DNA of 16,511 bases, taken from NCBI GenBank assembly GCA_964635545.1, contig CAZWOA010000070.1, forward strand, positions 1-16,511, given 5' to 3'. The DNA is from JAGPIS01 sp964635545 (GTDB lineage: Bacteria; Bacteroidota; Bacteroidia; Bacteroidales; Marinilabiliaceae). The translations under genes were made by a program, and so were the position numbers. The first letter of the stretch is position 1. Each line of letters starts with the position of its first letter. Positions 7,630 through 15,294 of this stretch are shown piece after piece. The notes under the pieces are model-generated. The model searched no databases, had not been told where the DNA came from, and was given only the letters and a program-made list of their open reading frames with translations.

Positions 7630-10600
7630 TTACAAGGTTATACTTACACCACACGAAAAGACTTTTGCCTGCGGATATGTTCCTATATCCACACCTCTAC
7701 TCAGATAGTTGGTACTACTTATTTGTCCAATCTCAGGATCTGCTCCGGAGTAGTCGGTCAATGTCCACAAATTCTGTCCGGCCACATACACCCTCAACTT
7801 TTCAACTTTAATTTTTCTAGTCAAATTAGTTGGAAAAGTATATCCTATCTGTAGAGTTTTAAGTCTAAAGTAAGAACCATCTTCAATATACATATCAGAA
7901 ATTCTCTTATTATCATTCTGATCATTACCATTCAATCTTGGAATTTTGGTATTGGTATTTGAAGGTGTCCAATAGTTTAATACATCTTTTGATTTATTGG
8001 TAACGTCAGACAGGTCGTAAGTGAAATACCTCATGGCATTGAAGATATCATTACCTTGAGTGCCCACAAATACTGCTGCAAAATCAACTCCTTTATAGGC
8101 TGCCCCAATATTTATTCCATACTCGAAATCGGGTAGCGGCTTACCAATCATTGTTTTATCGGCATCAGTTATTTTTCCATCAGGAATATCTCTACCATTA
8201 GCATCAACGGCACCACTGATGTCCCTAAAAACAACATCACCTAATCCCGCTCCTGATTGACGCACCTTTACTTCTGTCAGTTGGGCATCACTATTTATTA
8301 ATCCATCGGTTTTATAGCCCCAGAATGTACCAATAGGATAACCTACTTTGGTCATTGTGGCCGATCCATTACGTATTGCTGCTCCTGCCAAAGGAACACC
8401 GGCGCCGATACTCAACATCTTGTTTTTCAGAGTAGTTAAGTTAGCCGAAACATTATATGAAAAATCACCCACTTTATCATTCCATCCTGCAACGAACTCA
8501 AAACCAAAGTTTTCTGCCTCACCCACGTTACTCATTGGTCCCGACTCAAATCCAAGATAATAAGGAATAGGCTCTCTGAACAACATATCCTTTGTTGTTT
8601 TTTTATAGTAATCAACCGAAAGCGAAAGACGACTATTCAACACCTCAAGATCAAATCCAACGTTGGTAGATTGGGTAGATTCCCATTTTATATCTTTATT
8701 TCCCATTGCTATGGATGTCAACCCTTGGTTTAACATCTCGGGCTGTCCAAACAGATAAGAGTATTGAATATGTGAGCTTAGCAGATTTTGGAATGCGTAA
8801 TCATCAATATTCTGATTACCTACCTTACCCCATCCCACTCTGATTTTCAAATTATCAATAACATCACCTGCAATATTCCTGAAAAACTCTTCGTTTGATA
8901 TGCGGTAAGCTGCTGCAAAAGAGGGGAAATAACCATATCTGTTACCTTCGCCAAAACGAGAAGAACCATCAGCGCGTAATGATGCAGTTAATAAATATTT
9001 ATTGTCGTAGGCATAATTCACCCTTGCGATATATGATAGAAGTGATGACTCAATCTTAGTACCCGAAGCTGTAGCAGAACTGGCTGACTGTGCCGCATCA
9101 ATAAACTGCATACTTGTACTATTATTGGGCACATCTTGTTTTGAAGCACCTAAATTCTCAAAAGTGTATTTTTCGGCACTATAGCCCACCATAGCATTTA
9201 CATTATGAACATCATTAAACAACTTACTGTAATTCAATGTGTTTTCAACAAGCATATTACTTCGTGTATAATTTGAACGAGTAACTTTCGATACTGTATT
9301 TTGCTGAAAATTAGCAACATTATACACAGGATTAAAAATATATGAGTCCGACTTACGAACATCACCTCCCAACATTAACTTATAGCTTAACCCGTCATAC
9401 AATTTCAATTCGGCAAATACATTACCCACCAGATTTAGTATTTTATCTTTATCATTGGTATATTCAATCGCTGCAACAGGGTTAGGATAGTCAATAAACC
9501 GTGAGTAACCCCACGTTCCATCACCATTTTTCACAGGAACCACAGGCTCTAATTTTATTGCTGAGTTTACAATACCTACAGTATTACTTCCCTCGAGTAT
9601 ATTATTTCGAATTGCGTTAGATACCACTGCATTTACTCCAACGGTTAGGAAGCCACGCATCTTCTTTTCAAGACCTATCTTACCGTTTATACGCTCATAA
9701 TCAGTTTTTAGAATAGTTCCATCCTGAGCTAAGTATCCAAATGCAAGGTTGTACTTATAGTCCTCTTTACCACCCGAAAAAGATAAATCATAATTCTGCA
9801 TTCCAGCATTTCGGCTAAGTTCTTTCATCCAATTGGTTGATATTGAAGGATCGGCATTGGCAAGATTGATAGGCTTGGCACGAGTTTTATTAATCTCCGT
9901 TTGAATATCATACCACTCCCGTCCGTTCAACAAATTAAGATCAGTATTAACACTTTGAACACCCCAAGAGGCATTAAAAGTTATAATATCATCACCCTTC
10001 TGTCCCTTTTTAGTTGAAATCAATATTACACCATTAGCACCTCGGGCACCATAAATTGCTGTTGCTGAAGCATCTTTCAACACATTCACCGATTCAATAT
10101 CACCACTGCTTAAATAAGATATATCATTAACAGGCATTCCATCAACCACATACAATGGCTCTGCACCACCTAATACGGTAGCAACACCTCTAATTCTAAC
10201 AGAAACAGAACCTCCGGGAGCTCCCGAGTTTGACACAACATTAACTCCGGCTGCCAACCCCTGCAATGCCTGCGCTGAGTTACTAACCAATTGGCGTGAT
10301 ATAGCATCACCTTTCACTACTGATACAGAACCTGTTAAATCACTTTTCCTAACAGCTCCATATCCTACAACCACCATCTCCTCCAAGGTTTGGTCTGATG
10401 ATTGAAGAACAACATTAACAACTGGGGCTATCGCAACTTCTTGAGTTTGCATACCCACATAAGAGATTACTAAAACCGACGAACCTGCCGGAGCTGATAA
10501 TTTAAAACCTCCGGTACCGTCGGTCGTTGTTCCTACCGCAGTTCCTTTAACTTGAATAGAAACACCCACCAAAGACTCTCCATTTACATCTTTGATACTT

Positions 10601-10680
10601 CCTGTAACCTGGGTTTGAGCAAATAACACGCCCAAACTCATAGTTAGCAAAACACATAAAACTACGATTTTTCGAATCAT
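7630..10680 (-). CDS. SusC/RagA-family TonB-dependent outer-membrane transporter
   Basis: Outer-membrane beta-barrel that imports substrate captured by its SusD partner, powered by TonB-ExbBD. The 1016-residue protein has a signal peptide (about 1-21, ending LFAQ). A carboxypeptidase-regulatory-like beta domain follows at about 24-93 (VTGSIKDVNGESLVGVSI). A TonB-box-like EEMVVVGYGA is at about 100-109. The plug domain is marked by SVRIRGVAT (160-168), PLYVVDGMPVND (175-186) and LKDASATAIYGARGANG (201-217). The rest is a 22-strand-type barrel that ends in a short hydrophobic strand, CGVSITL. There is no STN domain, so direct signalling to an anti-sigma factor is not expected. It sits between the epimerase (26-base gap) and susD (12-base gap). 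Substrate unknown. Confidence 0.96.
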   Translation of the reverse strand: MIRKIVVLCVLLTMSLGVLFAQTQVTGSIKDVNGESLVGVSIQVKGTAVGTTTDGTGGFKLSAPAGSSVLVISYVGMQTQEVAIAPVVNVVLQSSDQTLEEMVVVGYGAVRKSDLTGSVSVVKGDAISRQLVSNSAQALQGLAAGVNVVSNSGAPGGSVSVRIRGVATVLGGAEPLYVVDGMPVNDISYLSSGDIESVNVLKDASATAIYGARGANGVILISTKKGQKGDDIITFNASWGVQSVNTDLNLLNGREWYDIQTEINKTRAKPINLANADPSISTNWMKELSRNAGMQNYDLSFSGGKEDYKYNLAFGYLAQDGTILKTDYERINGKIGLEKKMRGFLTVGVNAVVSNAIRNNILEGSNTVGIVNSAIKLEPVVPVKNGDGTWGYSRFIDYPNPVAAIEYTNDKDKILNLVGNVFAELKLYDGLSYKLMLGGDVRKSDSYIFNPVYNVANFQQNTVSKVTRSNYTRSNMLVENTLNYSKLFNDVHNVNAMVGYSAEKYTFENLGASKQDVPNNSTSMQFIDAAQSASSATASGTKIESSLLSYIARVNYAYDNKYLLTASLRADGSSRFGEGNRYGYFPSFAAAYRISNEEFFRNIAGDVIDNLKIRVGWGKVGNQNIDDYAFQNLLSSHIQYSYLFGQPEMLNQGLTSIAMGNKDIKWESTQSTNVGFDLEVLNSRLSLSVDYYKKTTKDMLFREPIPYYLGFESGPMSNVGEAENFGFEFVAGWNDKVGDFSYNVSANLTTLKNKMLSIGAGVPLAGAAIRNGSATMTKVGYPIGTFWGYKTDGLINSDAQLTEVKVRQSGAGLGDVVFRDISGAVDANGRDIPDGKITDADKTMIGKPLPDFEYGINIGAAYKGVDFAAVFVGTQGNDIFNAMRYFTYDLSDVTNKSKDVLNYWTPSNTNTKIPRLNGNDQNDNKRISDMYIEDGSYFRLKTLQIGYTFPTNLTRKIKVEKLRVYVAGQNLWTLTDYSGADPEIGQISSTNYLSRGVDIGTYPQAKVFSCGVSITL

Positions 10681-10706
10681 AAATAATAGTATTAAAGGTT
10701 AGACTA

Positions 10707-11858
10707 CTAAATTTCAAATTTTATTTTCAACTTTTCCACCCCAATCCCTGCACGCTCCCGCAGCACAATCCTTCCTTCAATAACTTTGACTCCATCAAAA
10801 AGGTCATTATCAATAAGAAGGTTGCCATCAAGGTCGGCATAATCAACTAAAGGCGATAGTTGGGCGGCAGCTGAAACTGCACAAGAGGTTTCTGTCATAC
10901 AACCAATCATAACTTTCATATCTGCTTTTCGGGCAATATCTATCATCCTCAAGGCATTACGAAGGCCTCCACATTTCATCAGCTTAATATTGATTCCGGA
11001 ATAGACACCCTTAAGTGGTAAAATGTCTGCTGCAACCTGCACTGCCTCGTCGGCAACTACAGGAATAGGGCTCTTTTCTGTGAGCCAGGCGTGCGAGTCA
11101 TGGTCATGTTTGGGCATAGGCTGCTCCACAAGAGTTACTCCCTGCGCAGCGAGCCAATTAATCATATCAAGTGCATGATATTTATCGGTCCATCCCTGAT
11201 TTACATCAACACACAGTGGCTTATCGGTTACCGACCGTATCGTCTCCACAATCTCTTTATCATTATTACGCCCCAGTTTAACCTTCAATATTTTATACGG
11301 CTCAGCCTCTTCTACTTTTTTTCTTATAATTTCGGAAGTATCTATACCAATCGTAAAACTTGTATGAGGAGATTTTGAGGCATCAACACCTATCATTCTA
11401 TGGTATGGCTCACTCTTTAGCTTACCCACAAGATCGTGCAACGCAATATCTACTGATGCTTTTGCGACATAGTTATTATCTGCCACAGAGTCCAAATAAT
11501 CAAGAATCGTATCTGCATCAAAAGGATTTGAAAACCGGGAAATATTTACTTTCGAAAGAAAATCCATTACCGATTGTTGTGTCTCACCCAGATATGGAGG
11601 CATAGACGCCTCACCATAACCTATAACTCCATCATACTCAACCTCAACCAACACCACGGGAGTAACAATGCGCGAATTACCCGACACCGAAAATTGATGT
11701 TTAAGCCTCAATTCATAAGGCATAAACCTCAAACTTAAACGCTGCTTAACCTCTTTAATTAATGATGATTTTCTCATAGCACCCAAAGAAAAAGATGACA
11801 AAACAGCACCTGCCGCCAATAACGAGCCATATCTAAAAAATTGACGACGACTTGTCAT
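10707..11858 (-). CDS. Dipeptide epimerase (L-Ala-D/L-Glu epimerase-like, enolase superfamily) with Tat signal
   Basis: Epimerises the second residue of a dipeptide, typically L-Ala-D-Glu to L-Ala-L-Glu. In known homologues this serves the use of peptidoglycan peptides. The 383-residue protein has a twin-arginine signal at the N-terminus (SRRQFFRYG at 3-11, then a hydrophobic stretch to about 27). The muconate-lactonising-enzyme subgroup residues align with B. subtilis YkfB as I recall it: acid/base Lys192 and Lys194 (KVK), metal ligands Asp218 (DVNQGW), Glu245 (VEQP) and Asp270 (ADEA), second base Lys292 (NIKLMKCGG), and the dipeptide-amine-binding Asp342/Asp344 (DLD). No catalytic residue is missing. 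It is the first gene of an operon with susC and susD and has a textbook promoter. Related dipeptide epimerases prefer other dipeptides, so the exact substrate is not certain. Most family members are cytoplasmic, so export is notable. Confidence 0.9.
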   Translation of the reverse strand: MTSRRQFFRYGSLLAAGAVLSSFSLGAMRKSSLIKEVKQRLSLRFMPYELRLKHQFSVSGNSRIVTPVVLVEVEYDGVIGYGEASMPPYLGETQQSVMDFLSKVNISRFSNPFDADTILDYLDSVADNNYVAKASVDIALHDLVGKLKSEPYHRMIGVDASKSPHTSFTIGIDTSEIIRKKVEEAEPYKILKVKLGRNNDKEIVETIRSVTDKPLCVDVNQGWTDKYHALDMINWLAAQGVTLVEQPMPKHDHDSHAWLTEKSPIPVVADEAVQVAADILPLKGVYSGINIKLMKCGGLRNALRMIDIARKADMKVMIGCMTETSCAVSAAAQLSPLVDYADLDGNLLIDNDLFDGVKVIEGRIVLRERAGIGVEKLKIKFEI

Positions 11859-11946
11859 ACATGCTTTATTTGTAATATTCTCAAAACTGAAATAACACTC
11901 TAATATTTCCAGATTTTAAACTTAATCCTATCACCCAATGCAAAAT

Positions 11947-11959
11947 GATGTACTACATC
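11947..11959. repeat. Short palindrome in the epimerase leader
   Basis: GATGTA-C-TACATC is a perfect 6-base inverted repeat around one base. It lies at about +5 to +17 of the predicted epimerase-susC-susD transcript, a typical place for a repressor site. A second copy of its right half extended to TACTACATCT occurs at 12031-12040. Confidence 0.4.
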
Positions 11960-12040
11960 TTACATCAATACAAATTTACCTTTTTAAATATTAAAAACAA
12001 ATGTTAACGATTGTTTTTAATAAAAAGTTATACTACATCT
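11951..12040. repeat. Pair of 10-base direct repeats flanking the epimerase promoter
   Basis: TACTACATCT occurs at 11951-11960 and again at 12031-12040, exactly 80 bases apart. The copies lie on either side of the promoter at 11971-12001. They could be paired binding sites for one regulator, or chance in A/T-rich DNA. Confidence 0.35.
11971..12001 (-). promoter_or_regulatory. Promoter of the epimerase-susC-susD operon
   Basis: On the minus strand TTTG (12001-11998), 19 bases, then TAAATTTG (11978-11971). This is a perfect match to the Bacteroidota housekeeping consensus and the best promoter in the window. Transcription would start near 11964, leaving an untranslated leader of about 105 bases before ATG 11858. 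No riboswitch could be recognised in it. Confidence 0.7.
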
Positions 12041-12042
12041 AT

Positions 12043-12087
12043 CAAAAATAAAAACCGGTTCAATTCTCCGAAGAAAACCGAACCGGC
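12043..12087 (-). terminator. Terminator after the short-chain dehydrogenase gene
   Basis: CCGGTTC (12055-12061) pairs with GAACCGG (12080-12086), with an inner TTCT-TCGG-AGAA hairpin on the minus strand. On that strand the stem is followed by TTTTTATTTTTG. It lies 23 bases after the dehydrogenase stop, isolating that gene from the epimerase operon. Confidence 0.8.
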
Positions 12088-12109
12088 TAATCAAATTTTA
12101 ATTGTAATA

Positions 12110-12868
12110 TCAGATATGCCTATCTACATAATAGGGCATTGCCTGCTGGGTAGGCATTATAAGAATATCATTAATATTAACATGAGGAGGGCGGGTAACC
12201 ACAAATTCAATGGTAGAGGCTATATCATCGGCCGATAGAGGCACCACACCTTCATAAACTTTCGATGCTTTCTCCTCATCGCCATCATAGCGCACTATCG
12301 AGAACTCAGTTTCAACCATTCCGGGCGACACTGAAGTAACCTTAATTCCATATTTCAGCAAATCGATGCGCATCCCTTTAGTAATTGCATCCACAGCATG
12401 CTTTGTGGCACAATAGACATTACCACCGGCATACACATACGAACCTGCAACACTCGACAAATTAACGATATGCCCAGTTTTACGAACAATCATCAATGGA
12501 ATCACTTTTTTAGAGAAGTAGAGCAATCCCTTGATATTTGTATCAATCATCTGCTCCCAATGATGCCACTCTCCATCTTCAATACCACTGGCACCGGCGG
12601 CCAATCCTGCATTATTAATAAGCACATCCACTTTTTGCCATTCGGCCGGGAGGCTGTTAAATGCAGCATCAGTTTCACTGTTATTTCTGATATCGAAACA
12701 CATAACATACAACTTCACACCAAGCTGCTCAAGTTCGCCGGCCAACTTGTCAAGCCTCTCTTTACGTCGCCCGGTAACAATAAGGTTATAACCATTCCTG
12801 GCCAGCATAGTGGCTGTAGCCCTACCTATTCCTGAGGTTGCCCCGGTAACAATTGCAATTTTATCCAT
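12110..12868 (-). CDS. ydfG: YdfG-like NADP-dependent short-chain dehydrogenase (3-hydroxy acid dehydrogenase)
   Basis: Classical short-chain dehydrogenase of 252 residues, probably cytoplasmic. The Rossmann motif TGATSGIG is at 8-15. TGRRKERLDKL at about 34-44 places Arg residues where NADP(H) specificity is set. NNAG, Ser in LSSVAGS, and the catalytic YCATK pair follow in order. It shares many blocks with E. coli YdfG as I remember it: SLPAEW, MIDTN.KGL, YAGGNVY.ATK, TEFS.VR..GD, and HVNIN...MPTQQ near the end. YdfG oxidises L-allo-threonine, serine and 3-hydroxy acids, so a similar activity is inferred. I chose ATG 12868; an in-frame GTG at 12874 would add only two residues. It is divergent from the purL-like gene, with a 176-base shared regulatory region. 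Confidence 0.88.
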   Translation of the reverse strand: MDKIAIVTGATSGIGRATATMLARNGYNLIVTGRRKERLDKLAGELEQLGVKLYVMCFDIRNNSETDAAFNSLPAEWQKVDVLINNAGLAAGASGIEDGEWHHWEQMIDTNIKGLLYFSKKVIPLMIVRKTGHIVNLSSVAGSYVYAGGNVYCATKHAVDAITKGMRIDLLKYGIKVTSVSPGMVETEFSIVRYDGDEEKASKVYEGVVPLSADDIASTIEFVVTRPPHVNINDILIMPTQQAMPYYVDRHI

Positions 12869-12902
12869 AGTCACACTATTATAATCAACTTTTTTTTGAT
12901 TT

Positions 12903-12936
12903 ATTACTAAATTTAACTAATTTCAACATTAGTAAT
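12903..12936. repeat. Nested inverted repeats in the divergent ydfG-like/purL-like intergenic region
   Basis: ATTACTAA (12903-12910) is the exact reverse complement of TTAGTAAT (12929-12936). Inside it, ACTAAT (12916-12921) pairs with ATTAGT (12928-12933) around a 6-base loop. The two pairings share sequence and exclude each other. No T-tract follows, so this is not an ordinary terminator. It may be a set of operator half-sites. Confidence 0.4.
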
Positions 12937-12939
12937 CAA
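12908..12939 (-). promoter_or_regulatory. Putative promoter of the ydfG-like gene
   Basis: On the minus strand TTG (12939-12937), 21 bases, then TAAATTTA (12915-12908), one mismatch from TAnnTTTG. The transcript would begin near 12901, about 33 bases before the ATG. The elements overlap the inverted repeats at 12903-12936, so a protein bound there would affect this gene. Confidence 0.35.
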
Positions 12940-12992
12940 TATTACTTATTTGTATCGATAACGATATAACAAAAGAAATAAAAAAAGTGAAC

Positions 12993-13018
12993 TTGACATA
13001 AGTCAAAAGTCATATAAT
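12993..13018 (+). promoter_or_regulatory. Putative purL-like gene promoter with FNR/CRP-type inverted repeat
   Basis: TTGAC-ATAA-GTCAA (12993-13006) is a perfect 5-base inverted repeat with the symmetry typical of CRP/FNR-family operators. The same bases give TTGACA, 14 bases before TATAAT (13013-13018). That spacing is short for a classical sigma-70 promoter, and the -7 element lacks TTTG. The ATG of the gene follows 26 bases later, preceded by an AAGAGG Shine-Dalgarno-like stretch. Either a promoter or an operator reading is possible. Confidence 0.4.
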
Positions 13019-13044
13019 ACACCATTCAGTAAAATTAAGAGGAT

Positions 13045-15270
13045 ATGGCACCAAACGGAATTCAAATAAATCAGAAAAACACATTCGATTTATCGATTGA
13101 TGAACTTGATAGAATAAAGACAATTCTATCAAGAGAAGCCAACGATTTGGAAATGGAGATATTTGCACTCCTATGGTCGGAGCACGCCAGCTACAAGCAT
13201 TCACTGCACTGGCTCAAAACTCTGCCGCGCACGGGTGAGCATATCCTGATACCAGCCGGAAATGAGAATGCCGGTGCTGTGGATATCGGCAACGGACTGG
13301 CATGTGTGTTTAAGGTTGAGTCGCACAACCACCCGTGCGCAATACAGCCGCGACTGGGTGCACTTACCGGTATGCGGGTCGTAACGCGCGACATCATTTC
13401 AATGGGGGCAACACCTGTAGCTTTTCTCGACTCACTGAGGTTTGGAAGCAGCGAAAGAGACACTGCAAAATGGCTTTTTGAAGAGGTAATAAAAGGAGTA
13501 GCGCAATTTGGCAAGGAAATAAATGTGCCGGTAATTGGTGGCGAAATATGCTTCGACAGTAGTTACAACTCCAACCCCATAGTTAATAATATGGCGGTGG
13601 GAATAGCAAAACATGAGGAACTTACATCAGGTCGAACTCTGCATCACAATAACATAATACTACTGGCAGGAGCCTTAACCGGCAATGACGGGGTCTTTTC
13701 TGATGCCTTCTCACCCGAGAGTTTCACTACGGATGAAGACCAAATAACATCCTTCCATGAGATGGAAAAGGTTAATGCCGAATCGCAACTGCTTCTACTT
13801 ATACAAAAAATCATCTCTGAAGACATTAAATGCGGAATACAATCAGTTGGCGCACAAGGCATTGTAGGTGCAGTGGGCGAAATGGTTGCACGCGGCGATC
13901 ATGGTGCTGTTATCGATGCTGATAGAATTCCTGTACGGGATGAAAAATTAACCCCACGCGAAAAGCTGCTCAGTCAAACCTGGGGAAGATTACTAATAAG
14001 CGTGGCTCCCGAAGATGCACCAAGGGTTATTCAGATTGCCAAACAGCAAAAACTAAACTGTTCCATCATTGCTCAGGTTAATAACAGCGACTCACTAACA
14101 TGCACTGCCAATAATAAGGTAATAGCCGAAGTGCCTGCAAGATCGTTAGGACTAGGCGGTGAGGCTCCATACTACAAGCCTGAATATAAAGAATTTAAAC
14201 CCACAGACAAAAACATAGAAACCGACAGTTTGGAAGAGCCCGACCACTATCAGAGCGTGGTTAAAAGATTGCTCAATGATATTAATTTAACTTCAAAAGC
14301 ATGGTTAATCAACTACTATAATAAAACCACAATCGTAGAGAGTCTCTCTAATATGCATCCTGCCGATGCAGCCACCATAAGGATTGACGGCACTACAATG
14401 GCATTGGCGGTAACGATGGATTGCAACCCCAACTACATGAAGGTTGACCCATATATTGGCACCCAAATTGCCGTGGCCGAAGCGTCGCGCAACATTATAT
14501 GCTCGGGTGGAAAACCCTTGGCGATATCCGACTGTCTAAATTTTGGTTCACCAACAGATAAAGGCGTTTACGGACAGTTTGTTGCATCAATAAAAGGATT
14601 GACAGAGGCTATAAAGCACTTCAACACACCGGTAGTAAGCGGTAATGTGAGTTTCTACAACCAAATATCATCCGGTGGAATGATAAAACCCATCACTCCT
14701 ACGCCGGTTATTGGCATGGTAGGCGTAATACCCGACACCGCCAATGCTGCCACCCTGATGTTCAAACATAAAGGAGATATGATATTTATGATTGGCCGTT
14801 CACGCAACGATATCAACTCTTCAGAATATCTAAAAGTGTGGCACAATATAGAGGAGAGTAATCCTCCATACTACAACCACAGGGAAGAGATTGACGTACA
14901 GGAAATTACAGCTAAAGTTATAGCTAACAAACTCGTACGTTCGGCACACGATGTATCTAATGGTGGCCTGTTTTTCACACTATTGGAGTCGGCTGCACCA
15001 CTCGAACTTGGTTTCGACATCACTACCGATGCCGAAATACGTAAGGATGCATTCCTATTTGGTGAAGCACAGGGCAGAATTGTTGTAACCGTATCGCCAC
15101 AGAAGCAGGATGAATTTATAGATACAATGATTGAGGCAAGAGTACCATTCTCAACTCTCGGCCATGTTACCAAGGGCGAAATAAGGATTGACGATGAGTC
15201 ATTCGGGTTTATTTATGATATAAGAAAGAAATTCCTTACTCGATTTAAGCAGTGGTTGGAGGAGAGATAA
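13045..15270 (+). CDS. purL: PurL-like phosphoribosylformylglycinamidine synthase (small-form, divergent)
   Basis: Small PurL converts FGAR to FGAM with ATP and ammonia in purine synthesis, working with PurQ and PurS. The 741-residue length and two-half AIR-synthase architecture fit. In the N-terminal half, WSEHASY (44-50), ENAG.VDIG.GLA (74-86) and ESHNHP (92-97, catalytic His region) are present. The C-terminal half is conventional: DPY.GTQIAVAEA (468-480), SDCLNFG (495-501), SGNVSFYN (532-539), SAHDVSNGGL (633-642) and FGEAQGR (672-678). Several N-terminal motifs deviate from the usual small PurL as I recall it: SEHCSY reads SEHASY, TGVGG reads TGMRV (108-112), IQDxGA reads IQSVGA (265-270) and SESQERM reads SQTWGRL (310-316). 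No purS, purQ or other purine gene is nearby. It is either a lineage-specific PurL or a paralogue with another job. Confidence 0.85.
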   Translation: MAPNGIQINQKNTFDLSIDELDRIKTILSREANDLEMEIFALLWSEHASYKHSLHWLKTLPRTGEHILIPAGNENAGAVDIGNGLACVFKVESHNHPCAIQPRLGALTGMRVVTRDIISMGATPVAFLDSLRFGSSERDTAKWLFEEVIKGVAQFGKEINVPVIGGEICFDSSYNSNPIVNNMAVGIAKHEELTSGRTLHHNNIILLAGALTGNDGVFSDAFSPESFTTDEDQITSFHEMEKVNAESQLLLLIQKIISEDIKCGIQSVGAQGIVGAVGEMVARGDHGAVIDADRIPVRDEKLTPREKLLSQTWGRLLISVAPEDAPRVIQIAKQQKLNCSIIAQVNNSDSLTCTANNKVIAEVPARSLGLGGEAPYYKPEYKEFKPTDKNIETDSLEEPDHYQSVVKRLLNDINLTSKAWLINYYNKTTIVESLSNMHPADAATIRIDGTTMALAVTMDCNPNYMKVDPYIGTQIAVAEASRNIICSGGKPLAISDCLNFGSPTDKGVYGQFVASIKGLTEAIKHFNTPVVSGNVSFYNQISSGGMIKPITPTPVIGMVGVIPDTANAATLMFKHKGDMIFMIGRSRNDINSSEYLKVWHNIEESNPPYYNHREEIDVQEITAKVIANKLVRSAHDVSNGGLFFTLLESAAPLELGFDITTDAEIRKDAFLFGEAQGRIVVTVSPQKQDEFIDTMIEARVPFSTLGHVTKGEIRIDDESFGFIYDIRKKFLTRFKQWLEER

Positions 15271-15294
15271 CATTTTTAACACTATAGAACGACG

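Noticed and set aside
6133..10680. Reading the susC-susD pair as part of a polysaccharide utilisation locus
   Set aside because: No glycoside hydrolase, polysaccharide lyase, sulfatase, carbohydrate esterase or sugar-sensing regulator lies in the surrounding window. The linked enzymes are peptide-directed. Genes outside the window cannot be excluded.
12398..12835. Open frame of 145 codons on the plus strand
   Set aside because: It lies wholly antisense within the ydfG-like dehydrogenase, whose motifs are complete. The plus-strand product shows no recognisable motif.
12869..12874. GTG start for the ydfG-like gene at 12874
   Set aside because: ATG at 12868 gives MDKIAIVTG, the usual short lead-in to the Rossmann motif. 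GTG would add only two residues without benefit.
12993..13018. A firm sigma-70-style TTGACA/TATAAT promoter
   Set aside because: The elements match, but the 14-base spacer is too short for a classical promoter and Bacteroidota use a different consensus. It is kept only as a low-confidence regulatory feature.
13191..13514. Minus-strand open frame inside the purL-like gene
   Set aside because: It covers the most motif-rich part of the purL-like gene (SEHASY, ESHNHP) on the opposite strand, and has no promoter or family motif of its own.
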